This document shows positions 1 through 12,494 of a DNA stretch of 64,000 bases, one piece after another (the stretch's first letter is position 1; each line of letters begins with the position of its first letter). Origin of the DNA: Gordionus sp. m RMFG-2023. Taxonomy: Eukaryota; Nematomorpha; Gordioida; Chordodea; Parachordodidae. The DNA is taken from NCBI RefSeq assembly GCF_954871325.1, contig NC_088775.1:70719561-70783560 (forward strand), given 5' to 3'. Under the pieces are notes generated by a model. It did not search any database, was not told the DNA's origin, and saw nothing but the letters and a program-made list of their open reading frames with translations. Both the position numbers and the translations under genes were made by a program.

Positions 1-359
1 TATAACATTTTTGAATAAATGTATAACCTTTTTGTTTTACTTATATATAATTTGACTATGATTGAAGTTTACCTCCTATTATTTGTTAACTTAGACATAT
101 TTTTTTATTTTTTCTATTGTAATTTAATAACAATTTCTTAAATTTAATTTTATATTTTGTAACTAAGTAATAAATCATTTGGTTTGTTTCAAATTTAAAT
201 TAGGATGAACATATTTTCAGAATGGTACTTTAATATATATTCATGAATTTCATATAAATACCAAGAGCTCACCAGTGGAATCATAGGTAAATCAGATATT
301 TACTCATCATTTGATGATAATTTTGAAATTAGACAGATTTAATTCTTATAAACCCCCAT

Positions 360-1480
360 CAGACCTATTTTTCTGGATCAAAATAAATTATTTGGGTTTT
401 CCTGGGTTTGGGAAATATTTTTCACCTTTAGGACATAGCTTGATAAACTTTTTTCATAATTATTATGGTCTAAGATTCCTGTAAATTTTTTAATTTTAAA
501 TATGGGCTAAAAATTGGCCTGAAAATTTCTTTTGAAGACATGGCAAGGCCTGATCAAAAACCAAGGCCCATGCAACTTTCATATTTTGATTGTATTTTTA
601 AATGCATTGTGACTTTTTATATATTTTATTTCAGTCTTCAACTAATCAAAATTATTATGGTCTTTTGCGGGTTTGAGAAAACCAAGTGCGAGGACCTGGC
701 TTGGGAATTTTTTTAATATTAGGCATAGGTGTAATATTTAACATAGAATATTTATATGGCCCTCAGGTAAAATCTAATTTAAATATATTTTTATTCAAAA
801 AAAATAGTATTCACTCTTAGTTTTAATGGGTTGGTCTTGGTTGGGGTGAGCTAGGTTAAAATAGACTAAAAAATAGATATGATTTTAGAGATTTACCTAT
901 CTCCAGGCTTGGAAAAAAATTTTGAAAATTACTATCGGTTGGCCAGGTTTGAGAAATTTTTTTTATAAAATTATTTTGGGCTGGGCTTGGAAAATATTTT
1001 TATAAATTATATTTGGGCTGGGCTTGGGGAAAATTTTTCAAAATTATTATGAGCTTGGACGCTTGAGAATTTTTTATATTAATTATAGGTCAGACATTGG
1101 CCCAAAACAAATTTTTTTGCAGGCCAGGGCTTGACCTGATCAAAAAACCAAGGCCCATGAAAATCTGAATTTTGATTGTATTTTTAAATTCATTATGATT
1201 ATTTAAATATTTTATTTCAGTTCTGAACTACCAAAATTATTATGATCTTTCATTGGGCTTGGAAGAATTCATAATTAATATGGCTTTGGACTTTGCCTGG
1301 GAATTTTTTTTAATATTAAAATTAGGTATAAGTAATCAGTAATATTTAACAAATAATATTGGTATTATCAAGTAAATGCTTTAAATTTATTTTTACTCAA
1401 ACCATAGCACTTAGTTTCAATGGATTGAACCTGGCCTGAAGGGGGGAGGAGGTAAAAAGAATATAAAGAAAACTTTTATT
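360..1480. repeat. Tandem pair of a ~585-bp GGCCTGGGCTTGG-rich unit
   Basis: The stretch around 495-840 recurs at about 1080-1440 in the same order: a CCTGATCAAAA(A)CCAAGGCCCATG block, then an ATTTTGATTGTATTTTTAAA block, then TTTATTTCAGT. Offset is about 586 bases. Both copies carry many short GGGCTGGGCTTGG-type motifs separated by A/T runs, like the subterminal motifs of the GGCCCGGCCC MITEs elsewhere in the window (13001, 25426, 61450). No ORF is supported. It is probably a decayed MITE or its tandem duplicate; clear ends were not found. Confidence 0.55.
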
Positions 1481-3266
1481 CCCCGTCATGACGGGCTATC
1501 TACTAGTTATATATATAAGGAGTGAAAAATTTTCTTATTTCTCTAGAAAATTGTTGCTCCTTTATCTGAACACCGGGAACTTGACTGCAATTTTTTTTTG
1601 TATTGAAACAATTACAATTATTGGAATAATATGAACCTAAAATTTACATTAATAAAAACAATTTATTTAAATATTTCTAATACTTTACATATACATTTTA
1701 TTGTTTTATTTTTATAAAAACAAATCTATTTTATACAAAAATTATAAAAATCAAATTAGAATAAGTATAAAATATAAATAAATAGTTTGTAATATATATT
1801 TAAAAAAACAAGTTTCATAGAAATTCTTCCCACATTTTTTGCATGCCTTTTGATTATTTATTTTTTATATAATGCACATTGATTTAACTTTCTGATATAC
1901 ATTTTTTTCTATTTCAATAAATTGAAAAACTTCTTATGACTTTTTTAAAAAAATCAGAGGAAATCAGTAAAAATTCTTAGCTTTCAGCATTTTTAGTTCT
2001 GAATAAGTAAGACAAATTTTGAAGTATTTCAGCTTTTGCTAAAATTTAATTTGAATTGCATAAAGAACATTTTTTACATTTTCTATATTAATATTATGGG
2101 GTAGGGGATATATTTATTGTGGTAAAAAACTGAACCCAAAATTTCTTTACTTGCGACCATGAGTGGGATAGATCAGGAAGAATTGCTAAATTTTTTTTCA
2201 TTACTTTAGATAATGATCACATTTAAGCTAACTCTTGCTTGCTTGATAGGCAATAAGTAACGAAATACCCTTATAGCATTTCACGATTATGATTCAAGAA
2301 ATTATCTTTTGGTATAATGTTATTTTTATTTTAATAAATGCATTCAAAATATATTCATTGTTTCGCAGTAATGCTCTTGCGTTATTGACTTGGCGCAAAT
2401 ACATTTGTGATAAATAAATATCGTTATAAAAATTTAATAAAGTATAAAAATTTTGTTAAAATGTTTGGCCTCAAGGTGTTCACGGTTAGATTTAGAGGAA
2501 ATCGTAATATTGTCTTCTCTATAATTCGCTGAAAAATTCATGGATTTGGTTTCGTGATTCAAAATGCCTTCGCGATAAAAGTTTCACTAATTGACCTGAT
2601 ATTTAAATTTCCTACCGTCAATCCAAGATTGCCAAATGGTTTTTATTCGGAATCGTGTAGTTATTGTTTATAATAGTAATGGGAGATATTTCCATTTTGG
2701 CGTACCTTCAATTTTTTTTTCTTGGGGCTTCGGCAGTTTATGTTTTTAAATATCGTATTTTATAATCTCCTGCTATATTTAATAGGTCAATATCATCTTT
2801 TTAATCTGAAGCTTGTCAAAAGATTCTGATTATCAAATCATAATATTTGTTTAAAATAGGCTCAAATTTATAATCCGACTCCAAATCTATATGATTTAAC
2901 TGAAATGATATAAATATATATTTATAATGGCTTATCTAAAAAATTTCAAGAATATTTAGTTATTAAGTTTCAAATTAAATAATAATTTTTTTTTTCATCA
3001 ACATCTCTTTAAAATTTAAATGTTGATTAAATGAATGACTGTGATTAGTTAGTATTTAACAAAAATATTTATCATAATTTCTTCGAAATATTTAAAATAT
3101 TATTTTTTTACAAATAATTAACTAACTACCTTTGTTTTGATGAGAGTTGATTCTGAAATATTTTATTATTTTTATTATAAATGGTAATGTATATATTTAG
3201 TTAGTACACTCAAATGAACAAATAATTAGATAGATATGAATATATTTTTCAAGATTTCATAATATA
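1481..3266. other. A+T-rich stretch, no gene identified
   Basis: Mostly low-complexity A/T sequence. The part from about 2215 to 2740 is somewhat less A+T-rich and less repetitive and holds a 24-codon ORF at 2461-2532 (+) starting MFGLKVFTVRFRG in a fair start context (AAAATGT). I do not recognise it. Nothing else here supports a gene. Confidence 0.4.
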
Positions 3267-6005
3267 TAGGGTTGTACTTATATTAAATATCGATATCGGA
3301 TCGGTGCCGATATTGTTTGGACCTTAAATGATCGGATCAGCCGATATTTTTTAAAAATTTAAACGATACCGATGTTATCCATATTTTTATTTTTATACAC
3401 ATTTTTTATTTTGTTTTTTATCACTTTTTTAAATTTATTTTTGGGCTAATTTCCCTTTCTTATAATAAATCTTCATAACTCCCATAAAAAATATTCAATG
3501 TTTTTTTTACTATAAAAAACAAATATGACGAGTTATCGTTAATTAAAATATTTTTAGGTTATTCTATTTTTAAATCATTATACTCAAAAGAGTGTGCTAA
3601 ATGCTAAAAGATTTAATATTTCTGGAACTGTTCACAATATTCATAAATCTAAAAAAGACATTATCAAGCGCCATTTGTATTATTTCATTAATTATTATTT
3701 TGTATAGCACCATTTTATAAAAATTTTATATAGGCATATTTTAAGGCTGTGCCTATTCACAAATTTTTCACTAATCCGATATTACTAAAAACCGATCCGA
3801 TTATATTGATTATACCAACTATCTTTGTATCAAATGTCATAAAAATATCAAGATTTTCTATTTTAAACCAACTAACTTTCTTGAATCATTTAATGTTTTA
3901 TTTTTTTTATTCTCCAAAGAGGTTAATAATCTTTTAAAATATTTGCAATGTTTTTTGGGTAAATGTAGTGTTGTAGCTCCATTTTGTCACTTTTAAAAAG
4001 GACGAAATCAAGAATTTCGCCAAAATATTATTACATAAACCTCGAAATTTTTCCAATAGAAGTTCAAACCCTTCTGCCATTTCTGGGCAAAATCAATAAG
4101 TTTGAGTCTTGGCCAAAATCTTGAGTTACACGTTTTTATTGGCTGAATTAAGCCGTTTAACAATACTAGCTGAATGTGAGTTATATATTTTAAAAATCCT
4201 TTTCTTGTTGCAGATAATGTAACAAAAAATAGTGTAAAATTTGTAACTATTTTTTTAAACGCTTCATTACACAGTGGACAAAACTCCCGTAGTTGCATAG
4301 GTGTGGTCTATTAATTTTATATAATTATTTTAAAAATATTAGAGATAATAAATATAAAATTTCTAGATTTCGACTTATTTCTAAATAAAGTTATGATATT
4401 TTTACTAAAGTTTCTCAGAAAATTTTTTTGGAACCTTCTTTAATCATATTATATCACTAAAAATTGGAAGCAAATTTGATTATATATTTTATTAATTCAA
4501 TATTATATAGTGATAATTATAGAGATTTTATAATAAAACATCACATATTAAAAATATATTTGAAATCAAATATTATGCATATTTTTTAAAATATTCTTGA
4601 CAAGATACACGTATATGATCTTTGCATATTTGAACAATTTGAGCAAATAAATGGATATTGCTTGTCTTTAATCTTTGTACAAGAGGTACCTTATTTTTGA
4701 TTGGTAAAAATGGGTTTTTTCCTCTATATTAAGCAAATTCCCAATATTATCCCAGAGCAATCTATTAACATGAGAGTTCTCATATCTATTACTCATTATG
4801 GAATTATTATCTCCATAGCTTAATTTATATATTTTGATCTATTTATCTCCTTAAAATGATCGGAAAATGATTAAAGAATTTATGCATGATAAATTCAGCA
4901 AATTATAAAAAATTTCATGGGCCATTTATTTGTTTTTCTTGATTTAGAATAATTTAACAAAGTTGATCCACAACATCAACTCCAACTTTAGTGAGATTGT
5001 AAATTGTAATTTCTGGTTATTTCAAATCTCCAGTTCATGTATTAATATTATTATCATAGTCAAGAGTAGAAAGCATAACAGCATGCATATACTTTTTTGG
5101 TACGTAAGATACTAATGTCATATTTTCTTTAGGCAAATAAGCACGAAAAAATATCTCTTTTTTTTAAATTCAATAATGCTGGATTTTGTGTTTTTTATTT
5201 TTTCTTAAGGTTCCTACTATGGTTAATGATAAATGTTTAGCAAGTTTTAACAGGTAAACCAGTTATATATGGTGACATTCCTATTAGTTTTAGAAATGGG
5301 TTGAAATAGTCTTTCAACCACATCAAAAGACTTATTGCTTAACAAGGAAATGGCCCCCGCTTCAGTGAAAAATATCGCGAGTATTTTCCCAAAGTGTGTC
5401 GAAGGATAGGGTTTCAATTTAACTGAAACCTTTAGACTTTGGAACTTTTCTCTAATTTGTTTTACGTATTCATCCTTTATATTTTGATTCCCCAGAGCCT
5501 CAATATCTATCTTAATGCGCTTTCTATGTAATTTTTCATTTCTTTTTTCCTCTTATACCAGATTTTTGGATCAACATCTTATAACAAATAAGGAGTTTGT
5601 GGCCTGAATTAAACGTAACTTGATGGAGTACATTAATATTTTTATTCAATCGATTGTTGAATGGAAAAGTCAATTTGAGACCATATATTGTATGATGGGC
5701 TATAGTAAGTATATATTTTTCTGAGGTAAGGGTGTTCGAAAAAAGTATTTGCGACACGAAGATTTCGATTACGGCATAGTTTTAGGAGTTTTTCCCCCTG
5801 CTTCAGAATTTATGTCGAGAGCTCCCGAACCTAGGGAGTTATGGTTCTTTATTCCTAATCGCTCCACTTTGACATCAGGGCTTGAATAAATTATAAATCA
5901 TATGTTCAATTTATGATCTTTTATTCCATCGAAAAAATAAATTATATAAAATTTTCAAAATTAAATATCTGTGCCGATCCAATATTTATTATCGATATAG
6001 CCCTA
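3267..6005 (-). mobile_element. TIR-bounded element containing a piggyBac-like transposase remnant
   Basis: The left end begins TAGGGTTGTACTTATATTAA followed by GATATCGGATCGGTGCCGAT. The right end, read on the minus strand, begins TAGGGCTATATCGATAAT and continues to GGATCGGCAC. These match as imperfect inverted termini rich in GATATCGG/CGGATCGG motifs, which recur internally near 3330 and 3780. The interior on the minus strand holds a decayed piggyBac-type transposase (4580-5757). A TTAA target duplication expected for piggyBac was not seen at these ends, so the termini may belong to a different element that surrounds the gene. Confidence 0.5.
4580..5757 (-). pseudogene. piggyBac-like transposase remnant (DDE_Tnp_1_7 type)
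   Basis: Minus-strand translation in several frames shows the order typical of piggyBac transposases. A block EAGAISLLSNKSFDVVERLF lies near 5290-5360. It is followed by NVTIYNWFTC (family: nvtiDNwFTs) and LSLTIVGTLRKNKK near 5200-5250 (family: ltivGTlRkNK). Then come NMTLVSYVPKK and, near 4950-5000, TKVGVDVVDQLC (family: TKgGVDtlDql) and a KTNKWPMKFFYN-like segment. Frames change several times and there are in-frame stops, so it is inactive. It would have catalysed cut-and-paste transposition in the nucleus. The longest intact piece is 5536-5757 (73 aa). Family assignment is firm on motif order; exact ends are uncertain. Confidence 0.75.
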
Positions 6006-6018
6006 GCTTATTTATACG

Positions 6019-6491
6019 TAGAGCCCTGCAAAGAAATTCTCTCACAACCCAACCCCGACTTAAAAAATTTTGCTGACCGAACCCGACCCGAGCACAAATT
6101 CTTTGTTTCGACCCGACCCGAACATAATTTGGAATTTGAGTTTAAATATTATAATATCTAAGGAAAGATTATGTGCATTTATTCACGCATTTCCACCTTA
6201 AATGAAAGTATATGTAATCCCCATAAATAGGCTACTATCAATTGTCAAATAAAGTTGCAAAACCTTGTAAGCATTTTATATAATTTGTATTTTTATTATA
6301 ACAAGTAAGATATTAAAAAGACATATCAATAGAATCAGAATATGAATAATAATAATGTACAAACAATGATGCATTAAGTTTATTAGGATTTGGACTAGAC
6401 TTCCTTTTTGCAAAAGTTGTAAACCCGAACCCGAAAAATTTTCAATGTCCTAGCCCGACCTGTGGCTTCAGACAGCCCGTGCTGGCCTTTA
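6019..6491. mobile_element. hAT-type MITE with CCCGACCCG subterminal motifs
   Basis: Left end TAGAGCCCTGCAAAG; right end on the minus strand TAAAGGCCAGCACGGGC. The flanking octamers TTTATACG (6011-6018) and TGTATACA (6492-6499) match at six of eight positions, as expected for an old 8-bp hAT target duplication. Both sides carry runs of AACCCGACCCGAGC and CCCGACC motifs, probable transposase-binding sites. A translation of these motifs gives a repetitive peptide ORF (5913-6161) that is not a gene. Confidence 0.6.
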
Positions 6492-6499
6492 TGTATACA

Positions 6500-7365
6500 C
6501 ATACATAATTTTACTCACGACTTTGATTAATTGATAAAAATGAAAAAATTGAAAATAATTTTTTAAAAGTAAAAAGTCTTTAAATTTGGCAACTGTCTAA
6601 ATTGGCAATAAGCTTTGCCACTAATGGTGCCCAGACTGTATGTTCCATTTGTTCATATTGAAGGTTCTGAATATTATATTTCATTAACATATTTAATAAA
6701 AATTAAAAAAGTTCATAAATAACGATTATGACTATTGCCATTTTTCTATGGTACATCATGACTGAATTTTAATTTAGCATCTACAATTTATTATTTTACC
6801 GTCGCTTCAAAAACATTCAAAAAATATTACAAATAACGATAAGATATATAAATGTCAGTCACTATACTTTAGTTCATCTTCTATGATATCTCAATTAGTC
6901 GGAAAAATTAGACTAATTAGCCACACTAACCCCGATTATACAGTTATGCAGGTTAGGTTCGGCTCAAAAATTTGATTAGTCGACTAAAATGGGTCGACTA
7001 AGCTGACTAAACGGGTCGACTACTTTATCTACTTAATTAGTTCTTTTAGTCGACTTAATTAGTTCTTTTAGTCGACTAAATTAGTCGTTTTAGTCATAGT
7101 CGTCTGTTAGTCGACTAAATTTAGTCGATTAACAATACTAGTATACATAATTTTACTCACGATTTTGATGTATTAATAAAAATAAAAAAATTGAAAATAA
7201 TTTTTTAAAAGTAAAAAGTCTTGATAAATTTGGCAACTGTCTAAATTAGCAGCATAAGTTTTGTCACTAATGGTGCCCACATTAAACATTTGACTGTATG
7301 TTCCATTTGTTCATATTGAAGGTGCTGAATATTATATTTCATTAATAAATTTAATAAAAATTAAA
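6500..7365. repeat. Direct duplication (6500-6715 and 7141-7365) flanking an array-element fragment (6705-7140)
   Basis: The segment beginning CATAATTTTACTCACGA and including GGCAACTGTCTAAATT and TGTATGTTCCATTTGTTCAT occurs twice in the same orientation, about 640 bases apart. Between them lies a fragment of the satellite-armed family: one to two ~118-bp monomers (AATAACGATTATGAC, TTTCTATGGTACATC), then TAGTCGACTAA motifs, ending exactly at TTAACAATACTA (7140). The layout suggests local duplication with the array fragment between the copies. No gene. Confidence 0.6.
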
Positions 7366-7584
7366 AAAATTCGAAATCAACTCTTATCAAAACAAAGATT
7401 AATTTCTGATTCACACCCACACCTCATAAGTAAATTCTAATTCATTCTTTATCAATTAAAGTAGTAATTTAAGATTTTCTGTTTCTCTTGATGGGTTATC
7501 TATATAATTGATAATTGAAAATGACAGGATTTTGATTTAATAATATTATATTTATATAAAATATCAGTAATTTGATAGCTCAAT

Positions 7585-8165
7585 TGGATAAATTTTGTTA
7601 TTTGGGTGATATGCTAAACGCAGATGGTGGTGTAGCTGCGTTGTTGCAAGGGTCAGACAAGCTTGGAAGAAGTTCAGAGTTACAAATAAAAAAGTCTCTC
7701 TGAAGTTAAAGGGGAAAGTTTACGTAAGCGGTGTGAGGAGTTGTTTAGTTTATGGCGGCGAAACATGGGCAATTAAAGCGACTCACTAAGCCAAATTAGA
7801 AAGAACAGAGATGAGGATGATTAGATGGATGTGTAAGGTATCTCTGAGAGAGAGAAAAACTAACAAGGAATTGCGAGCAAGATTGGGTATAGAAATGATT
7901 GGAGTGGTAATGGACGAAATAGACTAAGAGGGTTTGGGCATGTAACGTATGACAAAAGATGACTGGGTAAAGAGTGCACCTTGATGGAAGTAGGAGGATC
8001 AAGACCTAGAGGAAGGCCCAAGATGACGTGGACAAATGTGATAGCGGCGGAGGATATGAGAAGCATGAATCTACAAATATTGATGCTCAAGACCATCAAA
8101 AGTGGAAAAGAAAAATCAGAGGGAAAACTGGCCTGCCTACACGGGTAAACCTGGAAATCGCCATA
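7585..8165 (+). pseudogene. LINE reverse transcriptase ORF, C-terminal part
   Basis: Plus-strand translation across several frames reads CYLGDMLNADGGV near 7593, then KLKGKVYVS and SCLVYGGETWAIKATH near 7700-7780. It continues RTEMRMIRWMC.VSLRERKT and NKELRARLGIEMIGVV (7800-7910), RLRGFGHV- and DDWVKSAP-like segments, and ends near MEVGGSRPRGRPKMTWTNVI (7985-8045) and DAQDHQKWKRKIR. This is the conserved region after the polymerase core of a common invertebrate non-LTR retrotransposon ORF2. The piece is 5'-truncated, as usual for LINEs, with several frameshifts and stops. It follows a YLG(D/S) motif, so the catalytic YADD part is absent. The minus-strand ORFs at 7796-8002 and 7860-8099 are shadows of it. 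Confidence 0.8.
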
Positions 8166-9039
8166 AAACGGAGAAGAAATTTATTGCTCAATTTTTAACA
8201 AAAAAATTTATAACTTGTTTTTAAAAAGAGATAAAACAATTTTCTGGCCAATGATTATTTTTTCAGTATATAAAATACATTTTCCATTGTTTTTTTTACA
8301 AATTTTTATTTTCTTGAATTATATATAGGGTGAATTCCATATCAAATCAACAAAAAAAGTCGATTTTCAACCCGACTACCTTCAATTTTTCTTAAATTTT
8401 GTATATTGGTAGTATATACTATACCTAAAAAAAGAAATTTTACCTTCCAACACTGTTTACCCGCTAAGATATGGCCGTTTAAAGCGCGGAAAAATGGTAC
8501 ATTTTTGACAAAATGCACTTCATTTATTTTCGAATATCTCGAGAAATAATTATGTTAGAAAAACAATTTAAATTTTATATTGTAGCTTAATGAAAGTTCT
8601 TTAAAATTAAAATTAAATATGATGGACATTTTATTAATATCGAAAACCGGATGTGTAAAACCGGAAATGGCCATAGAAAAAAAAGAGATTTTTTTTTTCA
8701 AAATTTTTTTTCTCTAGATAGATATCACACTGCTTTATATTTGTACAAAATCCTAGACTGGGATGAACATGGGTTTAGGAGTTATCACTCTTTATATGGC
8801 TAAAATTGAACAAATTTAACATTAATATCATCATATTTTAATTTAATGAATATTATGATGTTAATTTAAAAATTATGTCTAAATGATAGGCCCTTACTTT
8901 TTTTTATCTTTATAAAAAAAATTTGAGAGGTGGCTGGGATAATGAGCTGTTTAAAACTTTAGTTAAATTTTATCTCGAAATTAAAATTACTTGACAAAAT
9001 AATTTTAAATATTTTATTTAGCATAAAATAATCTACCAA

Positions 9040-9935
9040 AATTGAAATTCAACAATAAATTTTTCCCCATATATTCAAAATTAAAAGAAAGGCTTAATAA
9101 ATTATTTGACGAGAATTCTATAGATTATAAAACATTCAAACAATGGATAGCAGTTGATCGAACTACCCTTGAAACACTGACAAAATCCGCTGACGAATTT
9201 GTAGATTATTTAATTGAATAATTAAACAATTTAATTCCTCATTTGTTTATAGCTTCACGATAATCATTAATTCGAAACTTTTTAAAATTCAATTTAAATG
9301 TTGGCGAATTCTTAGTTATTGCAGAATTTTCAGAAAACTATGCATTTGTAGTGCAGAACCATGCACAAGGTTGTAATCAGGCCAATAATTAAGCCACTAT
9401 CAACTCTTTTATAATTTATTACCGTAAGAACAACATAATAAAATTTAGTGGTTATATCAGATTGTTTAAAGCACAACGCATGTGCATTTTATTTATTTTA
9501 AAAATTAATCGTATTCTTGAAGGAAAGATTTAATAGAGTGGCTAAAATTTATTATTTTTCTGATGGAGCAAACCAATATAAAAATAAATATTTCATTAAT
9601 CTCTACAATCATGAAAATAATTTTGGGATAAAGGCTGAGTGACATTTTTTGAAACCGACAAGGTAAAAGTTCATGCGACTTGGGGTCCGTTACTACACAG
9701 TTAGCAGCTCAAGCAAGCTTGCAACGTCCATATGAATATCACATATTGACAACAATAGATTTATTTAACTATGCAAGAAATAATATCTATGGGGTAAATT
9801 ATATATTTGTGAGCAATAATGAATATATGAACATAGACATCTTGAAAGCAGGTTTTTGAGAGCAAAGAGAATTTCTGGAACCCAAAGCTTCAAGATTTTA
9901 TTCCCCTAGACGAAAACAAAAGTCATAATTTATTA
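9040..9935 (+). pseudogene. DDE-type transposase remnant of the 8328-12494 element
   Basis: Plus-strand pieces read TFKQWIAVDRTTLETLTKSA (9130-9190) followed by DEFVDYLIE, then FSENYAFVVQNHAQG (9330-9375) and, near 9555-9640, YFSDGANQYKNKYFINLYNH and NNFGIKAE. Next come a VHATWG segment and ASLQRPYE (9715-9735), then LFNYARNNIYGV (9760-9795) and GTQSFKILFP (9877-9905). I recall this motif series (FSDGxAxQYKNxxNFxNLxxHExDFGIxAEWHFFATSHGKG) from many uncharacterised invertebrate transposon proteins. Stops and frameshifts interrupt it and the SHGKGxCDGxGG segment is lost, so it is inactive. I cannot name the superfamily. Confidence 0.6.
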
Positions 9936-10623
9936 AAATTCCTTGGATGATTATAATATATGATATATCTTAATTATAAATTTTTTATTGTATTATATGT
10001 AATGCAATTTGAGGCAAATAAAGTTATAAATATGTTTATAATTATTTTGTCAAGTAGAGACAAAATTTAACTAAAGTATTAAACAAAGCTCATTATTCCA
10101 GCCACTTCTCAAAAATTTTGATAAAGATAAAAAAAAGTAAGGTCCTGTCATTTAGACATAATTTTTAAATTAACATTATTTCATAACTATTCATTAAATT
10201 AAAATATGATGATATTAATGTTAAATTTGTTCAATTTTAGCCATATAAAGAGCGATAACTCCTGAACCCATGTTCATCCCAGTCTAGGATTTTGAACAAA
10301 TATAAAGCAGTGATATCTATCTACAGAAAAAAAATTTTGAAAAAAATACCTTTTTTTCTATGCCCATTTCCGGTTTTCGATATTAATAAAATGTCCATCA
10401 TATTTATTTTTATGTCATTTTAAAGAACTTTTATTAAGCTACAAAATAAAATCTAAATTATTTTTTTAACATGATTATTTCTCGAAATATTTGAAAATAA
10501 ATGAGGTGCATTTTGTAAAAAATGTACCATTTTTCCGCGCTTTAAACGGCCATATCTTAGCGGGTAAACAGTGTTGGAAGGCAAGATTTCATTTTTTTCT
10601 TAGTTATAGCATATACTACCAGT

Positions 10624-12420
10624 CAGTGGCCCCTACACTTTCTGAGCGAATGAAGCAGAATACCCCCCTGAAAAGTACCCCCTTAAATAGTACCCCCCCC
10701 CCCCCTCGAAAAAATGCTGATTATTTTATGACATATAAATTTCAAAAATAATTTTTATTGCATCAATTTTTAATATATAATATAAATAAAATACAAAAAA
10801 TATATACTTTTTAAATATTATTTTTAAATTAATAATTTAGATTAGGGGAAGAGAAAGCGAAGAATATATAATTTCATCAATATTTATTGTTTAAATAAAT
10901 TTCATTGATAATATGGTTAAATTATTGAGAAATGGATCTTTCTCGGTACTACGAAGTCTTTTTTAATTAATTTAATTTTACTCATGACTCTTTCGGCAGT
11001 ACATGAGGTTGTAGGAATGGTTAATAAATATTTATATAAAATTGTTAAATTAGGGAAATCAGAAAATTTTAAAAGTAGACGATAAGGTAAAATTAATGAA
11101 TAGTTTTTCCAATCTGAATTAAGTCTCTGAATTATCATCATCAGAAGAAGCTAAATAATGTATTGGTAAAAATATTTTAATTGAATAAATTTACAATACT
11201 CAGAATCTGACAAATCTTTAGATTCTTTAACCTCTAGGTCATGAGTAATAATTACATTCCCCATTTTGGCCATCTTATAAATATTTCTAAACTTCAACAT
11301 TTCTTCGAAAATTTGACTTGAATTTAAATTGTAAAATTCACAGATATTCTCGAAATATTCTTTAATAATTGATTTTTCTGCCATTCCCTTTGGCGTAAAA
11401 AATATGTTTGATGTAAAAATTTCATCGAATCATCATTTTCGTTAAACTGCATAACAATTAAATCGAGTGCAGCATAAAACACACCTATTTTAAAGCTAAA
11501 AAAAATTTCTATATTTAATGATGAAAGTATATTTACCTCTCCTTTTTGGATTGTAATGTTTGAAGTCTAGAACTTTCAAAATCAAAAGGTAGATTTCTCT
11601 CCTTCACAAAATCTTGTGCCTTTGAAAAAACATCCAAAAATCCAGTGTTATTATCTATTAGATTTAAAAATAATCAAGACAATAATTTATATTACTTCTC
11701 AAATTAATCAAGCAATCAAATGCCAATTGAATTTGATTTATTGCAAACCCTATATCCTTCGAAATGGTTTGCAATTTTGTACAAGCCAAATTTGTTATCA
11801 ACAATTTTATCCAAACACAAAGTGATAAGATAAAATTAAATTTTTCTATTCTAAAGACTATAGCACTAGCCATAGTGGAAGTGGCAGGATCTTCAGAATC
11901 CTTTAAATTTGTTAAAGCTGCCCTCAAGGCATCATAAAGTAGAAAAAACAATAGCTTTATATGATGATAGCCAGCTTCTAAATAATTCAAAGCTTATCTT
12001 TATATTGTTAAAATTAAGCCCACCGTGTCTTTTTCTAATGTGATCTATCCATTTATCATCTCTTATATTATGCGATTTGCAATTTTTAATTAGGCATTTG
12101 TATTTTTTTTGGTTAATATTTTAGGCATATTTTAAAATTGGAAAAATAATTTATGACAAGAAATCTCGGATAACAACCTAATTACTAAACATCGACTAAA
12201 ATTTCCGTCAATATATATATTAAAAATATTAAGTGGGGGGGGGGGGTCTTATTATTACATTTATAAACCAGAAATCACTTGATCATGATGGATGTAACAA
12301 AACAGTAAAAGAATTAAATGATAAAGAAAATTAAAAAAAATTTTTTTAAAAAAAGTACCCCCACTCAAATTTACTGAAGCAGTTGCTTCGGACCCCCCCC
12401 CCCCGTTGTAGGGACCACTG
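10624..12420 (-). mobile_element. hAT element, copy 1, with perfect 8-bp target duplication
   Basis: Left end CAGTGGCCCCTACAC; right end on the minus strand CAGTGGTCCCTACAACGGGG. CTACCAGT occurs immediately outside both ends (10616-10623 and 12421-12428), a perfect 8-bp duplication. It lies within the right arm of the 8328-12494 element, so it is the younger insertion. Homopolymer C or G runs lie near both termini (10693-10705, 12235-12246, 12393-12404). It carries a broken transposase on the minus strand. A second copy is at 48247. Confidence 0.9.
10917..11990 (-). pseudogene. hAT transposase remnant (ZMYM1/TTF-type, with hAT dimerisation domain)
   Basis: Three minus-strand pieces run N- to C-terminally. 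The first (11664-11990) contains AALTNLKDSEDPATSTMASA and, further on, KLQTISKDIGFAINQIQ and CLINLRSN, typical of the region before the hAT C-terminal domain. The second (11151-11384) covers an intermediate stretch with FEEMLKFRNIYKMAKMGNV. The third (10917-11141) has the hATC signature FPNLTILYKYLLTIPTTSCT followed by AERVMSKIKLIK, the dimerisation motif. The N-terminal zinc finger and first catalytic Asp are not visible in this short element. Frameshifts separate the pieces. Nuclear cut-and-paste transposase; inactive. Confidence 0.8.
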
Positions 12421-12494
12421 CTACCAGTATACAAAATTTAAGAAAAATTGAAGGGGGTCGGGTTGAAACCTTGGTTGATTTGATATATTCACCA

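Larger units (their letters stand above)
8328..12494 (+). mobile_element. Large TIR DNA transposon, split by a hAT insertion
   Basis: Left end GGGTGAATTCCATATCAAAT; right end on the minus strand TGGTGAATATATCAAATCAA. TA lies immediately outside both ends, consistent with a TA target duplication. The arms run about 680 bases: 8328-9005 against roughly 10040-12494 after excluding the hAT at 10624-12420. Landmark pairs include GCTAAGATATGGCCGTTTAA (8463) with its complement near 10543, and CTAGACTGGGATGAACATGG (8752) with its complement near 10270. The interior carries a decayed transposase (9040-9935). Its superfamily could not be settled. Confidence 0.75.

Noticed and set aside
7565-7590. tRNA-like GATAGCTCAATTGGATAA
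   Set aside because: No acceptor stem, anticodon arm or T-loop follows; it lies at the start of the LINE remnant.
7796-8099. Two overlapping minus-strand ORFs
   Set aside because: They are antisense to the LINE reverse transcriptase remnant, whose motifs are clear on the plus strand.
10491-10751. 86-codon plus-strand ORF
   Set aside because: It spans the junction between the long-armed element's terminal repeat and the hAT, and ends in a C run; an insertion artefact.
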